Shown here one piece after another: positions 15,686-23,104 of a stretch of DNA of 34,998 nucleotides. Under the pieces are notes generated by a model, which saw nothing but the letters and a program-made list of their open reading frames with translations, searched no databases and was not told where the DNA came from. Position 1 is the stretch's first letter. Each line of letters opens with the position of its first letter. Position numbers and translations under genes: made by a program. Source of the stretch: Bacteroidia bacterium (GTDB taxonomy: Bacteria; Bacteroidota; Bacteroidia; Bacteroidales; CAJPTX01); contig CAJPTV010000009.1 in the NCBI GenBank assembly GCA_905373665.1, positions 1 through 34,998 of the forward strand, given 5' to 3'.

Positions 15686-16819
15686 ATGAGACAAACCCCT
15701 CATTTTATGGAATATAATACCCAACGCAAGAGGCTCGTGATGCCAGAGTATGGGCGGCACGTGCAGTTGTTGGTTGAAAAACTCCTTTCTATTGAAGATC
15801 GAGACGAGCGTACGCGTGAGGCATACGCCGTGGTGCAGATTATGTTGGGACAAAACCCGCAGCTCCGAAATGTAGAGGAACAGGAGAAAAAGGTCTGGGA
15901 GCACCTCTATATGATTTCTAACTATGAGCTCGATGTGGATGCGCCCTACCCCATGACGCGTCCTACTGCGACCTCTGTTGCGATGCGGCGACGTCACCTT
16001 CCTTATCCGAAGCGGCAGAGCAAGATTAACCACTATGGTACGCTGGCGCCTAAGATGTTGGGGGCAATCTGTCGGATTCCGTCGCTTGAGCGGCAGCTTC
16101 GTTTTGGGTTGCAGACCGCGAACCAGATGAAGCGTAGCTATCTCGAATGGAACAAGAGTACAGTCGAGGACGCGGAGATTATCTCCGATGTGGAACGTCT
16201 TTCGGGGGGGCAAATCGCCCTTGCGAATGCGGTGCTTGAAGGGTCAGACTTTCCGTCCACTCCGCGTCAGGGACAGCAACAGCGGCGTGTACAACAGGCA
16301 CGTAACAATGGGCAGTTCGGACAGGGGCGTCAGTCGCAACCACGTTTTAATTCGCGTAACGGACAAAATGCGTCGAATAATGGACGTTCGCAACAACAGC
16401 AGCAGGGCGCTAAGAAACAGATGCCGCAGGCGGCTGGGCAACGTCAACAGCAGCTGCCTCGGGTTACGCAAGTAGCAGGTGCGCCGCAACGTCAGATGCC
16501 GCAAGGGCAGCCGACGCCGCGTGGTGGACAACAACAGGGGCAAAACATCATACCTCAGCAAGGACAACAACAACAAGGACAGCAGCAGCGGCAACGTCCT
16601 CCACAGGGGGGGCGTCGGGGAATGCCCTCCTCACAGAACGGACAGGGACAATCCAACGAACCGCGGCAGAATCCCTCACAAGCCCCGCAGCGTGAGGCAC
16701 GGCAACCCCAGCGTCCGTATACGCACAATGTGCCGCAACAAGGGGAGGTCGTGGAAAATGGGAATGCAGGGCATTCGTGGATTCGTAAACGGGGACGTCG
16801 GCGTCGGAGTGATTCGTAA
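15686..16819 (+). CDS. DUF4290 family protein with long Q-rich basic tail
   Basis: The N-terminal half (about 1-190) matches the Bacteroidota DUF4290 family: MEYNTQRKRLVMPEYGRHVQ, SIEDRDERTREAY, and VWEHLYMISNYELDVDAPYP. Its function is unknown. From about residue 192 to 377 the protein is low complexity, rich in Gln, Gly, Asn, Pro and Arg, and ends with the strongly basic RKRGRRRRSDS. No signal peptide or membrane helix is seen. Such tails often bind RNA or form condensates, but that is inference here. AGAGAGGA at 15673-15680 supports the ATG at 15686; a second ATG at 15707 (MEYNTQ) is possible. The stop TAA is immediately followed by the murA ATG, so translation is probably coupled. Confidence 0.85.
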   Translation: MRQTPHFMEYNTQRKRLVMPEYGRHVQLLVEKLLSIEDRDERTREAYAVVQIMLGQNPQLRNVEEQEKKVWEHLYMISNYELDVDAPYPMTRPTATSVAMRRRHLPYPKRQSKINHYGTLAPKMLGAICRIPSLERQLRFGLQTANQMKRSYLEWNKSTVEDAEIISDVERLSGGQIALANAVLEGSDFPSTPRQGQQQRRVQQARNNGQFGQGRQSQPRFNSRNGQNASNNGRSQQQQQGAKKQMPQAAGQRQQQLPRVTQVAGAPQRQMPQGQPTPRGGQQQGQNIIPQQGQQQQGQQQRQRPPQGGRRGMPSSQNGQGQSNEPRQNPSQAPQREARQPQRPYTHNVPQQGEVVENGNAGHSWIRKRGRRRRSDS

Positions 16820-18130
16820 ATGGAAGCTTTTCGGATAGAGGGGGGAGCGTCCCTCTCGGGGGTAATTCAACCCAAGGGGGCGAAGAACGAGGCTCTGCAG
16901 GTGCTTTGTGCGGTGCTTTTAACTACAGAGCCCGTTCGGATCAATAATCTGCCGCGTATACATGACGTTTTGCGCCTTATTGAGCTTTTGGAATATTTGG
17001 GCGTGACGGTTGAGTGGCATTCGGCTGACAGTTGTACGCTGTGTGCCAAGCGGGTAGACGTCAACTTGCTTTTTACAGAGGAGTTTCGCCAACGGGCAGG
17101 AAAGATGCGCGGGTCGGTTATGTTGGCTGGTCCGTGTTTGGGGCGTTTTGCCGAAGCGTTTGTGCCTAAGCCTGGGGGGGATAAGATTGGGCGTCGTCGT
17201 CTTGACACGCATCTTGAAGGTTTTCTCAAACTGGGGGCTACGCTCGACTATCATGCGGAGTGTGATGGGTATCGGGTACGTGGTGAGCATCTCCGCGGAG
17301 CGTATATGCTCCTTGACGAGGCGTCGGTGACAGGGACTGCCAATATCATCATGGCAGCGGTGTTAGCTTCGGGTGAGACTACGATTTTCAATGCGGCGTG
17401 TGAGCCATACGTGCAGCAGTTGTGTCTGTTGTTGCAGCGCATGGGGGCAAAAATCGAAGGGATTGGCTCTAACCTGCTACGTATTTGCGGGGTGAGTTCG
17501 CTCCGCGGGGCGGAACATACCTTGCTGCCTGATATGATAGAAGTGGGCTCGTTTATCGGGATGGCAGCTATTACGCAGAGCGAGCTCACGATAGCGAATG
17601 TGCAGTTGCCCCACCTTGGGATAATCCCACACTCCTTTGCACGTCTTGGTATTGCGTTAGAGGTGCAGGGCGACAACCTCGTGGTGCATGGTTCGCGCCC
17701 CTATCAGATTGAGACCTTCATGGATGGTTCGATCATGACCATAGCCGATGCGCCGTGGCCGGGGTTGACGCCTGACTTGTTGAGTGTTTTCCTTGTTGTT
17801 GCAACGCAGGCGCAGGGGGCGGTACTCATCCACCAAAAGATGTTTGAGAGTCGGCTCTTTTTTGTGGATAAGCTTATCGATATGGGGGCGCAGATCATTC
17901 TTTGTGATCCGCACCGTGCTACAGTGATTGGCTTGGCGCGGCAGCAGAAGCTTCGGGCTACGCAGATGACCTCGCCTGATATTCGTGCTGGCGTGGCGCT
18001 TCTTTTGGCGGCGCTTGCTGCGGAGGGAACAAGCACGATTTACAACATTGAGCAGATCGATCGCGGTTACGAAGCGATCGACACGCGCTTGAATGCCCTC
18101 GGAGCGCGGATAGAGCGGTTGGGGCGTTAA
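16820..18130 (+). CDS. murA: UDP-N-acetylglucosamine 1-carboxyvinyltransferase MurA (Cys-to-Asp loop)
   Basis: The 436-residue enzyme transfers enolpyruvate from PEP to UDP-GlcNAc, the first committed step of peptidoglycan synthesis. Lys22-Asn23 (PKGAKNEALQ) are the conserved active-site pair. KMRGSVMLAGPCLGRFAEAF is the strand before the catalytic loop, and SPDIRAGVALLLAA contains the conserved C-terminal arginine. The loop reads PKPGGDKIGRRRLD: Asp121 stands where E. coli MurA has Cys115 (PGGCAIGARPVD). Asp-type MurA enzymes are known to be active and insensitive to fosfomycin, which alkylates the cysteine. It starts directly at the DUF4290 stop codon. Confidence 0.96.
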   Translation: MEAFRIEGGASLSGVIQPKGAKNEALQVLCAVLLTTEPVRINNLPRIHDVLRLIELLEYLGVTVEWHSADSCTLCAKRVDVNLLFTEEFRQRAGKMRGSVMLAGPCLGRFAEAFVPKPGGDKIGRRRLDTHLEGFLKLGATLDYHAECDGYRVRGEHLRGAYMLLDEASVTGTANIIMAAVLASGETTIFNAACEPYVQQLCLLLQRMGAKIEGIGSNLLRICGVSSLRGAEHTLLPDMIEVGSFIGMAAITQSELTIANVQLPHLGIIPHSFARLGIALEVQGDNLVVHGSRPYQIETFMDGSIMTIADAPWPGLTPDLLSVFLVVATQAQGAVLIHQKMFESRLFFVDKLIDMGAQIILCDPHRATVIGLARQQKLRATQMTSPDIRAGVALLLAALAAEGTSTIYNIEQIDRGYEAIDTRLNALGARIERLGR

Positions 18131-18171
18131 GATAGCTTTCCCGCTATGGGGGAATGTGATCGTGGCTCGTG

Positions 18172-18190
18172 AAGGTGTGCTGCGCACCTT
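18172..18190 (+). terminator. Hairpin after murA, possible terminator
   Basis: AAGGTGTGCTGCGCACCTT is almost a perfect inverted repeat (one T-G pair), able to form a 7-8 bp stem with a tiny loop 41 bp after the murA stop. The bases that follow are only moderately T-rich, so termination is plausible but not certain. A weaker ATAGC/GCTAT hairpin lies just before it. Confidence 0.4.
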
Positions 18191-18208
18191 TCGTATCGTT
18201 GTCGTTTA

Positions 18209-18340
18209 TTGGGAGAGGCTATTGCACAGCTCAAGGAGAGTGGTTATCTAGCTCGGTTCAGTGATACGGCGCTCCCTATCCACCTCGTGGGTATCAGTTT
18301 CGACGAAAAGACCTGCAATGTAGGAGAGTGGGCAGAGAGG
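18209..18340 (+). pseudogene. Remnant of the C-terminus of a PD-(D/E)XK nuclease-domain (DUF1703) ATPase
   Basis: About 44 codons read GEAIAQLKESGYLARF, then PIHLVGISFDEKTCNVGEW. This resembles the closing segment of the AAA-ATPase/DUF1703 (PD-(D/E)XK nuclease) proteins common in Bacteroidota, where EALAQIxxKGY is followed by a hydrophobic strand, F-x-x-x-x-R-N and a terminal W. There is no ATPase domain upstream, an in-frame TGA lies at 18170, and murA ends at 18130. The frame also runs on past the expected family end to 18460 with unrelated sequence. I therefore call it a decayed fragment, not a gene. It marks an old insertion or rearrangement between murA and grpE. Confidence 0.55.
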
Positions 18341-18371
18341 AGGTGCTGTCGCAACGCTAGAGCCCCTTGTT

Positions 18372-18417
18372 CCCATACTGTCACCCCCCGCTACAAGGGC
18401 GTCTGCCATTCTGTCAC
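18372..18417 (+). promoter_or_regulatory. Two tandem operator-like sites upstream of grpE
   Basis: CCATACTGTCAC (18373-18384) and CCATTCTGTCAC (18406-18417) are 12-base direct repeats with one difference, 33 bp apart, about three helical turns. The second, with its flank, reads TGCCATTCTGTCA, an imperfect TGNCA-N3-TGTCA dyad. They lie about 40-85 bp upstream of the predicted start site of the sigma-54-like promoter, where enhancer-binding activators usually sit. Confidence 0.55.
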
Positions 18418-18427
18418 TTTTTCTACG

Positions 18428-18444
18428 TCGGCACGTTTCTTGCC
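18428..18444 (+). promoter_or_regulatory. Candidate sigma-54 (-24/-12) promoter for grpE-dnaJ
   Basis: TCGGCACGTTTCTTGCC carries the invariant GG (18430-18431) and GC (18442-18443) with the exact sigma-54 spacing. It differs from YTGGCACG-N4-TTGCW at only two flanking positions. The predicted start is near 18455, about 28 bases before the grpE ATG. No TAnnTTTG box is seen in this region. Confidence 0.6.
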
Positions 18445-18482
18445 GTTTTCTTCTATCTAAGAAATAGATGATCATTACCGCA

Positions 18483-19091
18483 ATGGATAAGAAAAAGCAT
18501 ACTCACGCAGCCAAGGATGAAATGCCCAAGGGTGCGTCTACACAAGAAGAACCAGTAGAAACGGTAGAAGCAGAGGAGCTCCCCACGGTGGAAGAACCTA
18601 GTGAAAAGGAGGGAGAGGCTACTCTCGATGTGAAAGTGCTTGCCGAACAGGCGGAGCTCGCAAAGCAGGAAGCCGAGGAGTGGAAGGATAAGTACCTCCG
18701 TCTGAGTGCCGAGTTTGACAACTATCGTAAGCGTACGTTGCGCGAGAAGCAAGAGCTCGTGGCTACGGCCAGTGAGGCGACATTGACGAAGCTCCTCCCC
18801 GTGGTGGATGACTTCGAACGGGCATTGCAGAACAGCACCTCCGCAGACCCCGAGTCTATGCGTATGGGGCTTGAACTCATTTACAAGCTTCTGACACGTT
18901 TCTTGCAGGAGAGTGGCGTTTCGGAAATTGAGGCGATGCACCAAGAGCTCAATACAGATTTCCACGATGCCGTGACGCAGTTTAAGGTGGATGATGAGGC
19001 GCTTCGCGGGAAAGTGGTCGATGTCTTGCGTAAAGGGTATTTACTCAACGGACGTGTATTGCGTCATGCGCAAGTGGTGATAGGAGAGTAG
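18483..19091 (+). CDS. grpE: Nucleotide exchange factor GrpE
   Basis: The 202-residue protein is the DnaK exchange factor. It has an acidic, disordered N-terminus rich in Glu. A long dimerising helix contains EEWKDKYLRLSAEFDNYRKR, and the C-terminal beta domain has KLLPVVDDFERAL and ends GYLLNGRVLRHAQVVIGE, the family signature. GrpE drives ADP release from DnaK. The ATG at 18483 (MDKKK) is chosen; an in-frame ATG at 18468 is possible. dnaJ starts 17 bp after its stop. No dnaK gene is in this window. A sigma-54-like promoter precedes it. Confidence 0.95.
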   Translation: MDKKKHTHAAKDEMPKGASTQEEPVETVEAEELPTVEEPSEKEGEATLDVKVLAEQAELAKQEAEEWKDKYLRLSAEFDNYRKRTLREKQELVATASEATLTKLLPVVDDFERALQNSTSADPESMRMGLELIYKLLTRFLQESGVSEIEAMHQELNTDFHDAVTQFKVDDEALRGKVVDVLRKGYLLNGRVLRHAQVVIGE

Positions 19092-19108
19092 GAGGGGAGA
19101 GTGGATAG

Positions 19109-20248
19109 ATGGCAAAAAGAGATTACTACGAAGTCCTTGGGATTGAGCGTGGGGCGAGTGAAGAGGATATCAAGAAAGCCTATCGTAAGAAGGCTCTCGA
19201 ATACCACCCAGACCGTAACCCGAATAATCCGGAGGCTGAAGCGAAGTTCAAAGAAGCTGCCGAAGCCTACGATGTCTTGCGTGACCCCAACAAGCGGGCG
19301 CGTTATGATCGTTTTGGACACGCGGGGGTAGAAGGCGCAGCAGGAGGGGGACGTGCAGGGGGAATGACCATGGAGGATATTCTCTCGCAGTTCGGTCCAC
19401 TCTTCTCTGGCTTTGGCGATTTCGGGGGCGGCGGTGCTTCACAGCGTAATGTGGCACGTGGTTCTGACTTGCGAATTCATTTGAAACTCTCTTTGGAAGA
19501 GATCGACAAGGGGGTGACCAAAAAGGTAAAGCTCGCGAAGTATGTCGCTTGTAAGACTTGTGGCGGTTCGGGGGCAGCTCCGGGTTCGGAAATGGAGACC
19601 TGTTCGCATTGTAATGGGACGGGGCAGATAGTCAAGACGGTGCGCAGTATCCTCGGATTGATGCAGACGGGGCAGCCTTGTCCGCATTGCGAAGGGACGG
19701 GAAAGATCGTAAAGCAGAAGTGTAAGGAGTGTCGCGGCGAGGGAGTGGTTCGTTCGGAAGAGATGGTGTCGGTCAATATCCCTGCGGGCGTGGAGGATGA
19801 AATGCAGTTGCAGATGACGGGCGAGGGGAACGCTGCGCGTCACGGTGGCATTTCGGGGAATTTGTTTGTCGTGGTGGAGCAACTGGCGCATGACGAATTC
19901 ATTCGCGAGGGGGCAGATTTGCTCTATAACCTCCATCTCAGTGTAGCGCAGGCGATGCTCGGCGCAAGTATCGAAGTACCTACTTTAGGGGATAAAGTGA
20001 AGGTAAAGATACCCGCTGGGGCACAGCCTGGGAGTCTGTATCGTGTTAAGGGAAAGGGGATTTCGTCGCTGAGCATGCGTTCGAGGGGAGATTTGATTAT
20101 CATCGCCGACGTCTACATCCCCGAGTCGCTGAACAATGAAGAGAAGTCTGTCGTTTCTAAGTTAGCAGACAGTAAGAATTTTGCCCCTAAGGAGAAGAAG
20201 GGAGCACTCAACACCTTGCTGATGCGGATACAGAAGATCTTTTCTTAA
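19109..20248 (+). CDS. dnaJ: Chaperone DnaJ
   Basis: The 379-residue type I DnaJ has the J domain with HPD at 33-35 (EYHPDRNPNN), which stimulates DnaK ATPase. A Gly-rich linker (about 72-110) follows, then four CxxCxGxG zinc-binding repeats between residues 148 and 212 (CKTCGGSG, CSHCNGTG, CPHCEGTG, CKECRGEG) and the C-terminal substrate-binding domains. Everything needed for function is present. A strong Shine-Dalgarno (GGAGGGGAG at 19091) precedes the ATG. It sits in an apparent operon with grpE and, 21 bp downstream, the DUF438/PAS protein. Confidence 0.97.
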   Translation: MAKRDYYEVLGIERGASEEDIKKAYRKKALEYHPDRNPNNPEAEAKFKEAAEAYDVLRDPNKRARYDRFGHAGVEGAAGGGRAGGMTMEDILSQFGPLFSGFGDFGGGGASQRNVARGSDLRIHLKLSLEEIDKGVTKKVKLAKYVACKTCGGSGAAPGSEMETCSHCNGTGQIVKTVRSILGLMQTGQPCPHCEGTGKIVKQKCKECRGEGVVRSEEMVSVNIPAGVEDEMQLQMTGEGNAARHGGISGNLFVVVEQLAHDEFIREGADLLYNLHLSVAQAMLGASIEVPTLGDKVKVKIPAGAQPGSLYRVKGKGISSLSMRSRGDLIIIADVYIPESLNNEEKSVVSKLADSKNFAPKEKKGALNTLLMRIQKIFS

Positions 20249-20269
20249 ACGCACGATTCACTCAATACG

Positions 20270-21835
20270 ATGGAAAAGCAATATATGGGGCAATACCTCC
20301 CCGAGATAGATGAAGCGAAGATTCGCCGCATGGTGGATATTCGCGAACGCTATCTCAATGGAGAGCTCTCTCTGGAGGAAGGGCGTAAGCTCTTGGCAGA
20401 ACAGGTCGGAAAGATCTGTTCGTATGAGATCGCTTATGCTGAGCAGCAGCTCAAGGCGCTAGAGGATGACGAGTGTCGGAAGGAGGATATCCAGTCGATG
20501 CTCGACCTCTATAAGGATATTTGGGATACGTCGCGTCCTGCGCTCCCCAAATATCACCCCATTGGATGCTATTATGAAGAAAACGATGTGATGCGGAAGC
20601 ACCTCCTCGCGGTGGAGGATTTGGTGCAGTACCCCGTGATTCGGAATCAGTGGTACGAACTCTATGACGAGTTGGCTAAGTTCAAAATCCACTTTTCGCG
20701 TAAGCAGAATCAGCTCTATTCGTTGCTAGAAAAGAAGGGGTTTGATCGACCTACGAATACGATGTGGCTCTTGGATGATTTCATCCGCGACGAGATCCGC
20801 GATTTCCGTAGGCTGTTGGAAGAGGGAAAGGAAGAGGAGTTTATTGCGAAACAAGCGACGTTGGTAGCAGACATCCGCGACTTGATGGAGAAAGAAGAAC
20901 GGGTGCTTTACCCGACTGCACTTGCGATGATCTCTTCGGCGGAGTTTGAGGATATGAAGGTGGGCGACCGAGAGATCGGTTTTGCGTGGATAGAAACGCC
21001 AGAGGTGGACAGCCCTAGAACGGTGACGCAACAGCCCCAAGCAGAAGGGTTCACGCAAGAGCTTGTGGCGCTGCTGGCAAAGCATGGTTTGGGAGGAGCG
21101 AGTGCGGATCAGAAGTTAGAGGTCACCACAGGGCGTCTGACGCTTGAGCAAATTAACCTCATTTTCAAGCATCTGCCAGTGGATCTCTCTTACGTAGACG
21201 AAAACGAGTTGGTTTGTTTTTATTCGGATACTGAGCACCGTGTCTTTCCGCGCAGTAAGAATGTGATCGGGCGCGACGTAAAGAACTGCCATCCGCGTAC
21301 GAGTGTTCATATTGTAGAGGAGATTATCGATAAATTCCGTTCGGGTGAGGCTGATACGGTGGACTTCTGGATAAACAAGCCAGGCTTTTTCGTTTACATC
21401 CACTACACGGCGGTGCGTGATGCACAGGGACGTTTTAGGGGTATCCTTGAGATGATGCAGAATTGTACGCATATTCGAGCATTGGAAGGTTCGCGTACGC
21501 TGCTTGTTTGGAACAAGGATGAGCACGGTGAGACAAAACAGACTACCGAGGAGGTGGATTTGGCAGAAGAACCGAAGGAGGAGGCTGCCGAAGGTGGGGT
21601 AGCTCTTGACCTGAAGACGATGAAGGTGACGGGAGAAACACGTTTGAAAGATCTGCTTGCGACGTGTCCGGCGCTTAAGGCCGAGTTGCCTAAAATCAAC
21701 TCTTCGTTTAAGATGTTGAACACGCCGTTGGCGCGGGTGATGATCCCGAAGGCTACGGTCGCGATAATGAGTGAGCGAAGTGGGATGCCATTGGACGATT
21801 TGATAGCTGCCATAGAGGCGTTTATCAGGAAATAG
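20270..21835 (+). CDS. DUF438-hemerythrin-PAS-DUF1858 multidomain protein
   Basis: The 521-residue soluble protein contains, in order: a DUF438 region (about 1-75, RYLNGELSLEEGRKLL); a hemerythrin-like helical bundle (about 90-227) with His96, His111, His141 and an E-rich last helix (MEKEERVLYPT) that could hold a di-iron site; and a PAS domain (about 280-410, LPVDLSYVDENELVCFYSD, VIGRDVKNCHP). A charged linker leads to a C-terminal DUF1858 domain (about 450-521, TRLKDLLATCPALKAELPK). The chain suggests an oxygen, nitric-oxide or redox sensor. No enzymatic or DNA-binding output is visible. It lies 21 bp after dnaJ and is probably co-transcribed with the chaperone genes. Confidence 0.88.
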   Translation: MEKQYMGQYLPEIDEAKIRRMVDIRERYLNGELSLEEGRKLLAEQVGKICSYEIAYAEQQLKALEDDECRKEDIQSMLDLYKDIWDTSRPALPKYHPIGCYYEENDVMRKHLLAVEDLVQYPVIRNQWYELYDELAKFKIHFSRKQNQLYSLLEKKGFDRPTNTMWLLDDFIRDEIRDFRRLLEEGKEEEFIAKQATLVADIRDLMEKEERVLYPTALAMISSAEFEDMKVGDREIGFAWIETPEVDSPRTVTQQPQAEGFTQELVALLAKHGLGGASADQKLEVTTGRLTLEQINLIFKHLPVDLSYVDENELVCFYSDTEHRVFPRSKNVIGRDVKNCHPRTSVHIVEEIIDKFRSGEADTVDFWINKPGFFVYIHYTAVRDAQGRFRGILEMMQNCTHIRALEGSRTLLVWNKDEHGETKQTTEEVDLAEEPKEEAAEGGVALDLKTMKVTGETRLKDLLATCPALKAELPKINSSFKMLNTPLARVMIPKATVAIMSERSGMPLDDLIAAIEAFIRK

Positions 21836-21852
21836 ACATTCGTCACTCCCTT

Positions 21853-21897
21853 GTGGGCACAGATAAAATTTCTATAGAAATTGGAAAGGAAGCCCAC
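21853..21897. repeat. Nested inverted repeat upstream of the second T9SS cargo gene
   Basis: GTGGGC (21853-21858) pairs with GCCCAC (21892-21897), and between them lies AATTTCTATAGAAATT (21867-21882), a perfect 16-base palindrome. The structure ends 21 bp before a TACCTTTG box. It could be an operator for a dimeric regulator or part of the message end of the preceding gene. No T-run follows the outer arm. Confidence 0.5.
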
Positions 21898-21917
21898 GTG
21901 GATTGCGAAATAAGCAT

Positions 21918-21925
21918 TACCTTTG
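21918..21925 (+). promoter_or_regulatory. -7 promoter box for the T9SS cargo gene
   Basis: TACCTTTG, an exact TAnnTTTG match, lies 22 bp before the ATG at 21948. No TTG lies at the normal -33 distance, which may mean the promoter needs an activator acting at the upstream palindrome. Confidence 0.5.
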
Positions 21926-21947
21926 GAAACAAACAACGAGTACAGTT

Positions 21948-22970
21948 ATGAAGAAAACATTGCTACTAACCGCAGCGGTAATTTTTGCCGCAAGTGCTGC
22001 TTGGGCACAGACCGTATTGAAGGAAAAAACTCATGGGTTGCTCCCCGGGAATCCGAACCCAATGATTCAGACCGAGGCTACTACGCCCGGAGCTGCGGGG
22101 GAGAATGTAACGTGGGACTTCTCTACCCTGAAGCAGAAGGCTGGCTTTTATGGTGATATCACAGACCCCGGTTACTACAACCCGCCGCTACAGGCACAGA
22201 AGAGTAACACCGTTTTGGTAGAAGACGATATTCACTCGTTCATGACAACCTCCTCCAAGGAGCTGAAGGTATTGACTACCCGCGTGGGGACGTTCCTTCG
22301 TGTGTATAATGAGCCCGTGGTTAAGATGCGTTACCCCTTCGCTTATGGCGATAAGTATGCTGCTACTGTGACTGGGGAGCAGTTTTACACAGACGTGAAC
22401 TATCATCAGACGTTTGAGCTTACCTACAGTGTAGATGCTGACGCTTACGGTACGCTTCTTCTCCCAGGTACAACGCTTAAGGATGTGCTTAGAGTTACGA
22501 CGACCCAAACCTACGCGTATGATAACTATGCTTCGACCGTGGTTACTTATCGTTGGTATGTAAAGTCACATCGTTACCCCGTCTTGGCGTTTATCTTTGG
22601 TAAGCGCGAGGATGGCACGTTGTACCCCATCAAGGGGGCTTACAACCCTGTAGTAGAAGCTCCTGCGCTCATCGCAAAGGCTGAAAAGCAGGCAGCTAAG
22701 GGGGCAGTAACAACATTGAACCTCTATCCGAATCCGTTTGACGGAGTGCTGAATGTGAACTATACGCTGAGCGCTCAGAGCTATGTGACTATAGCGCTTT
22801 ACAATGCTCAGGGCGTGTTGGTAAAGACCCTTTTGCAGCAAAACCAAGAGGAAGGGACGTATACCTCAACCTTCACTTCTGAAGTACAGAACCTCCCAGC
22901 GGGCATGTATATCTTGCGTGCTGAAGCCAATGGTGGGGTACTGGCACAAGAAGTTGTAAAGGTGCAATAA
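21948..22970 (+). CDS. Secreted protein with T9SS type A sorting domain
   Basis: A 340-residue exported protein with signal peptide MKKTLLLTAAVIFAASAAWA, cleaved before QT. The middle (about 25-255) is predicted beta-rich and is not a family I recognise; it contains LLPGNPNPMIQTEATTPGAA and many Tyr/Thr-rich strands. The last ~80 residues are a T9SS sorting domain: NLYPNPFDGVLNVNYTLS, then VTIALYNAQGVLVKTLL and LPAGMYILRAE. It should be moved to the cell surface by the type IX system. The in-frame TTG extension to 21903 is rejected because the signal peptide starts at 21948. A terminator follows. Confidence 0.85.
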   Translation: MKKTLLLTAAVIFAASAAWAQTVLKEKTHGLLPGNPNPMIQTEATTPGAAGENVTWDFSTLKQKAGFYGDITDPGYYNPPLQAQKSNTVLVEDDIHSFMTTSSKELKVLTTRVGTFLRVYNEPVVKMRYPFAYGDKYAATVTGEQFYTDVNYHQTFELTYSVDADAYGTLLLPGTTLKDVLRVTTTQTYAYDNYASTVVTYRWYVKSHRYPVLAFIFGKREDGTLYPIKGAYNPVVEAPALIAKAEKQAAKGAVTTLNLYPNPFDGVLNVNYTLSAQSYVTIALYNAQGVLVKTLLQQNQEEGTYTSTFTSEVQNLPAGMYILRAEANGGVLAQEVVKVQ

Positions 22971-22994
22971 GGCGAACCAATTAGTCTTCTCTCG

Positions 22995-23024
22995 AGGGCG
23001 CGGCGTATGAAGCTGCGCCCTTGT
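22995..23024 (+). terminator. Intrinsic terminator
   Basis: AGGGCGCGGC (22995-23004) pairs with GCTGCGCCCT (23012-23021), 10 bp with one G-U pair and a 7-base loop, followed by T-rich TGTTATTT. It lies 24 bp after the T9SS cargo stop codon. Confidence 0.75.
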
Positions 23025-23049
23025 TATTTAATAAAGGGAAATCTTTTAC

Positions 23050-23080
23050 TTGGAAGAGTGTTGTTATTTTCATATCTTGC
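23050..23080 (+). promoter_or_regulatory. Possible promoter of the helicase gene
   Basis: TTG (23050-23052), a 20-bp spacer and TATCTTGC (23073-23080). The spacing is right, and the -7 box differs from TAnnTTTG in its last two bases. It lies 24 bp before the ATG at 23105. Confidence 0.4.
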
Positions 23081-23104
23081 ATTCCGTATCAATGGCTTTT
23101 TGAG

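Noticed and set aside
15587..16213. 208-codon minus-strand ORF opposite the DUF4290 gene
   Set aside because: Antisense of a conserved coding region, with no recognisable domain or promoter.
16259..16760. Possible tandem repeat or CRISPR-like array
   Set aside because: The CAA/CAG-rich repetition encodes the Q-rich tail of DUF4290. Unit lengths are irregular and there are no spacers.
18209..18460. Full 83-codon ORF as an intact small gene
   Set aside because: Only the first ~44 codons resemble a known family. The rest runs through the repeat sites and sigma-54-like promoter and looks non-coding.
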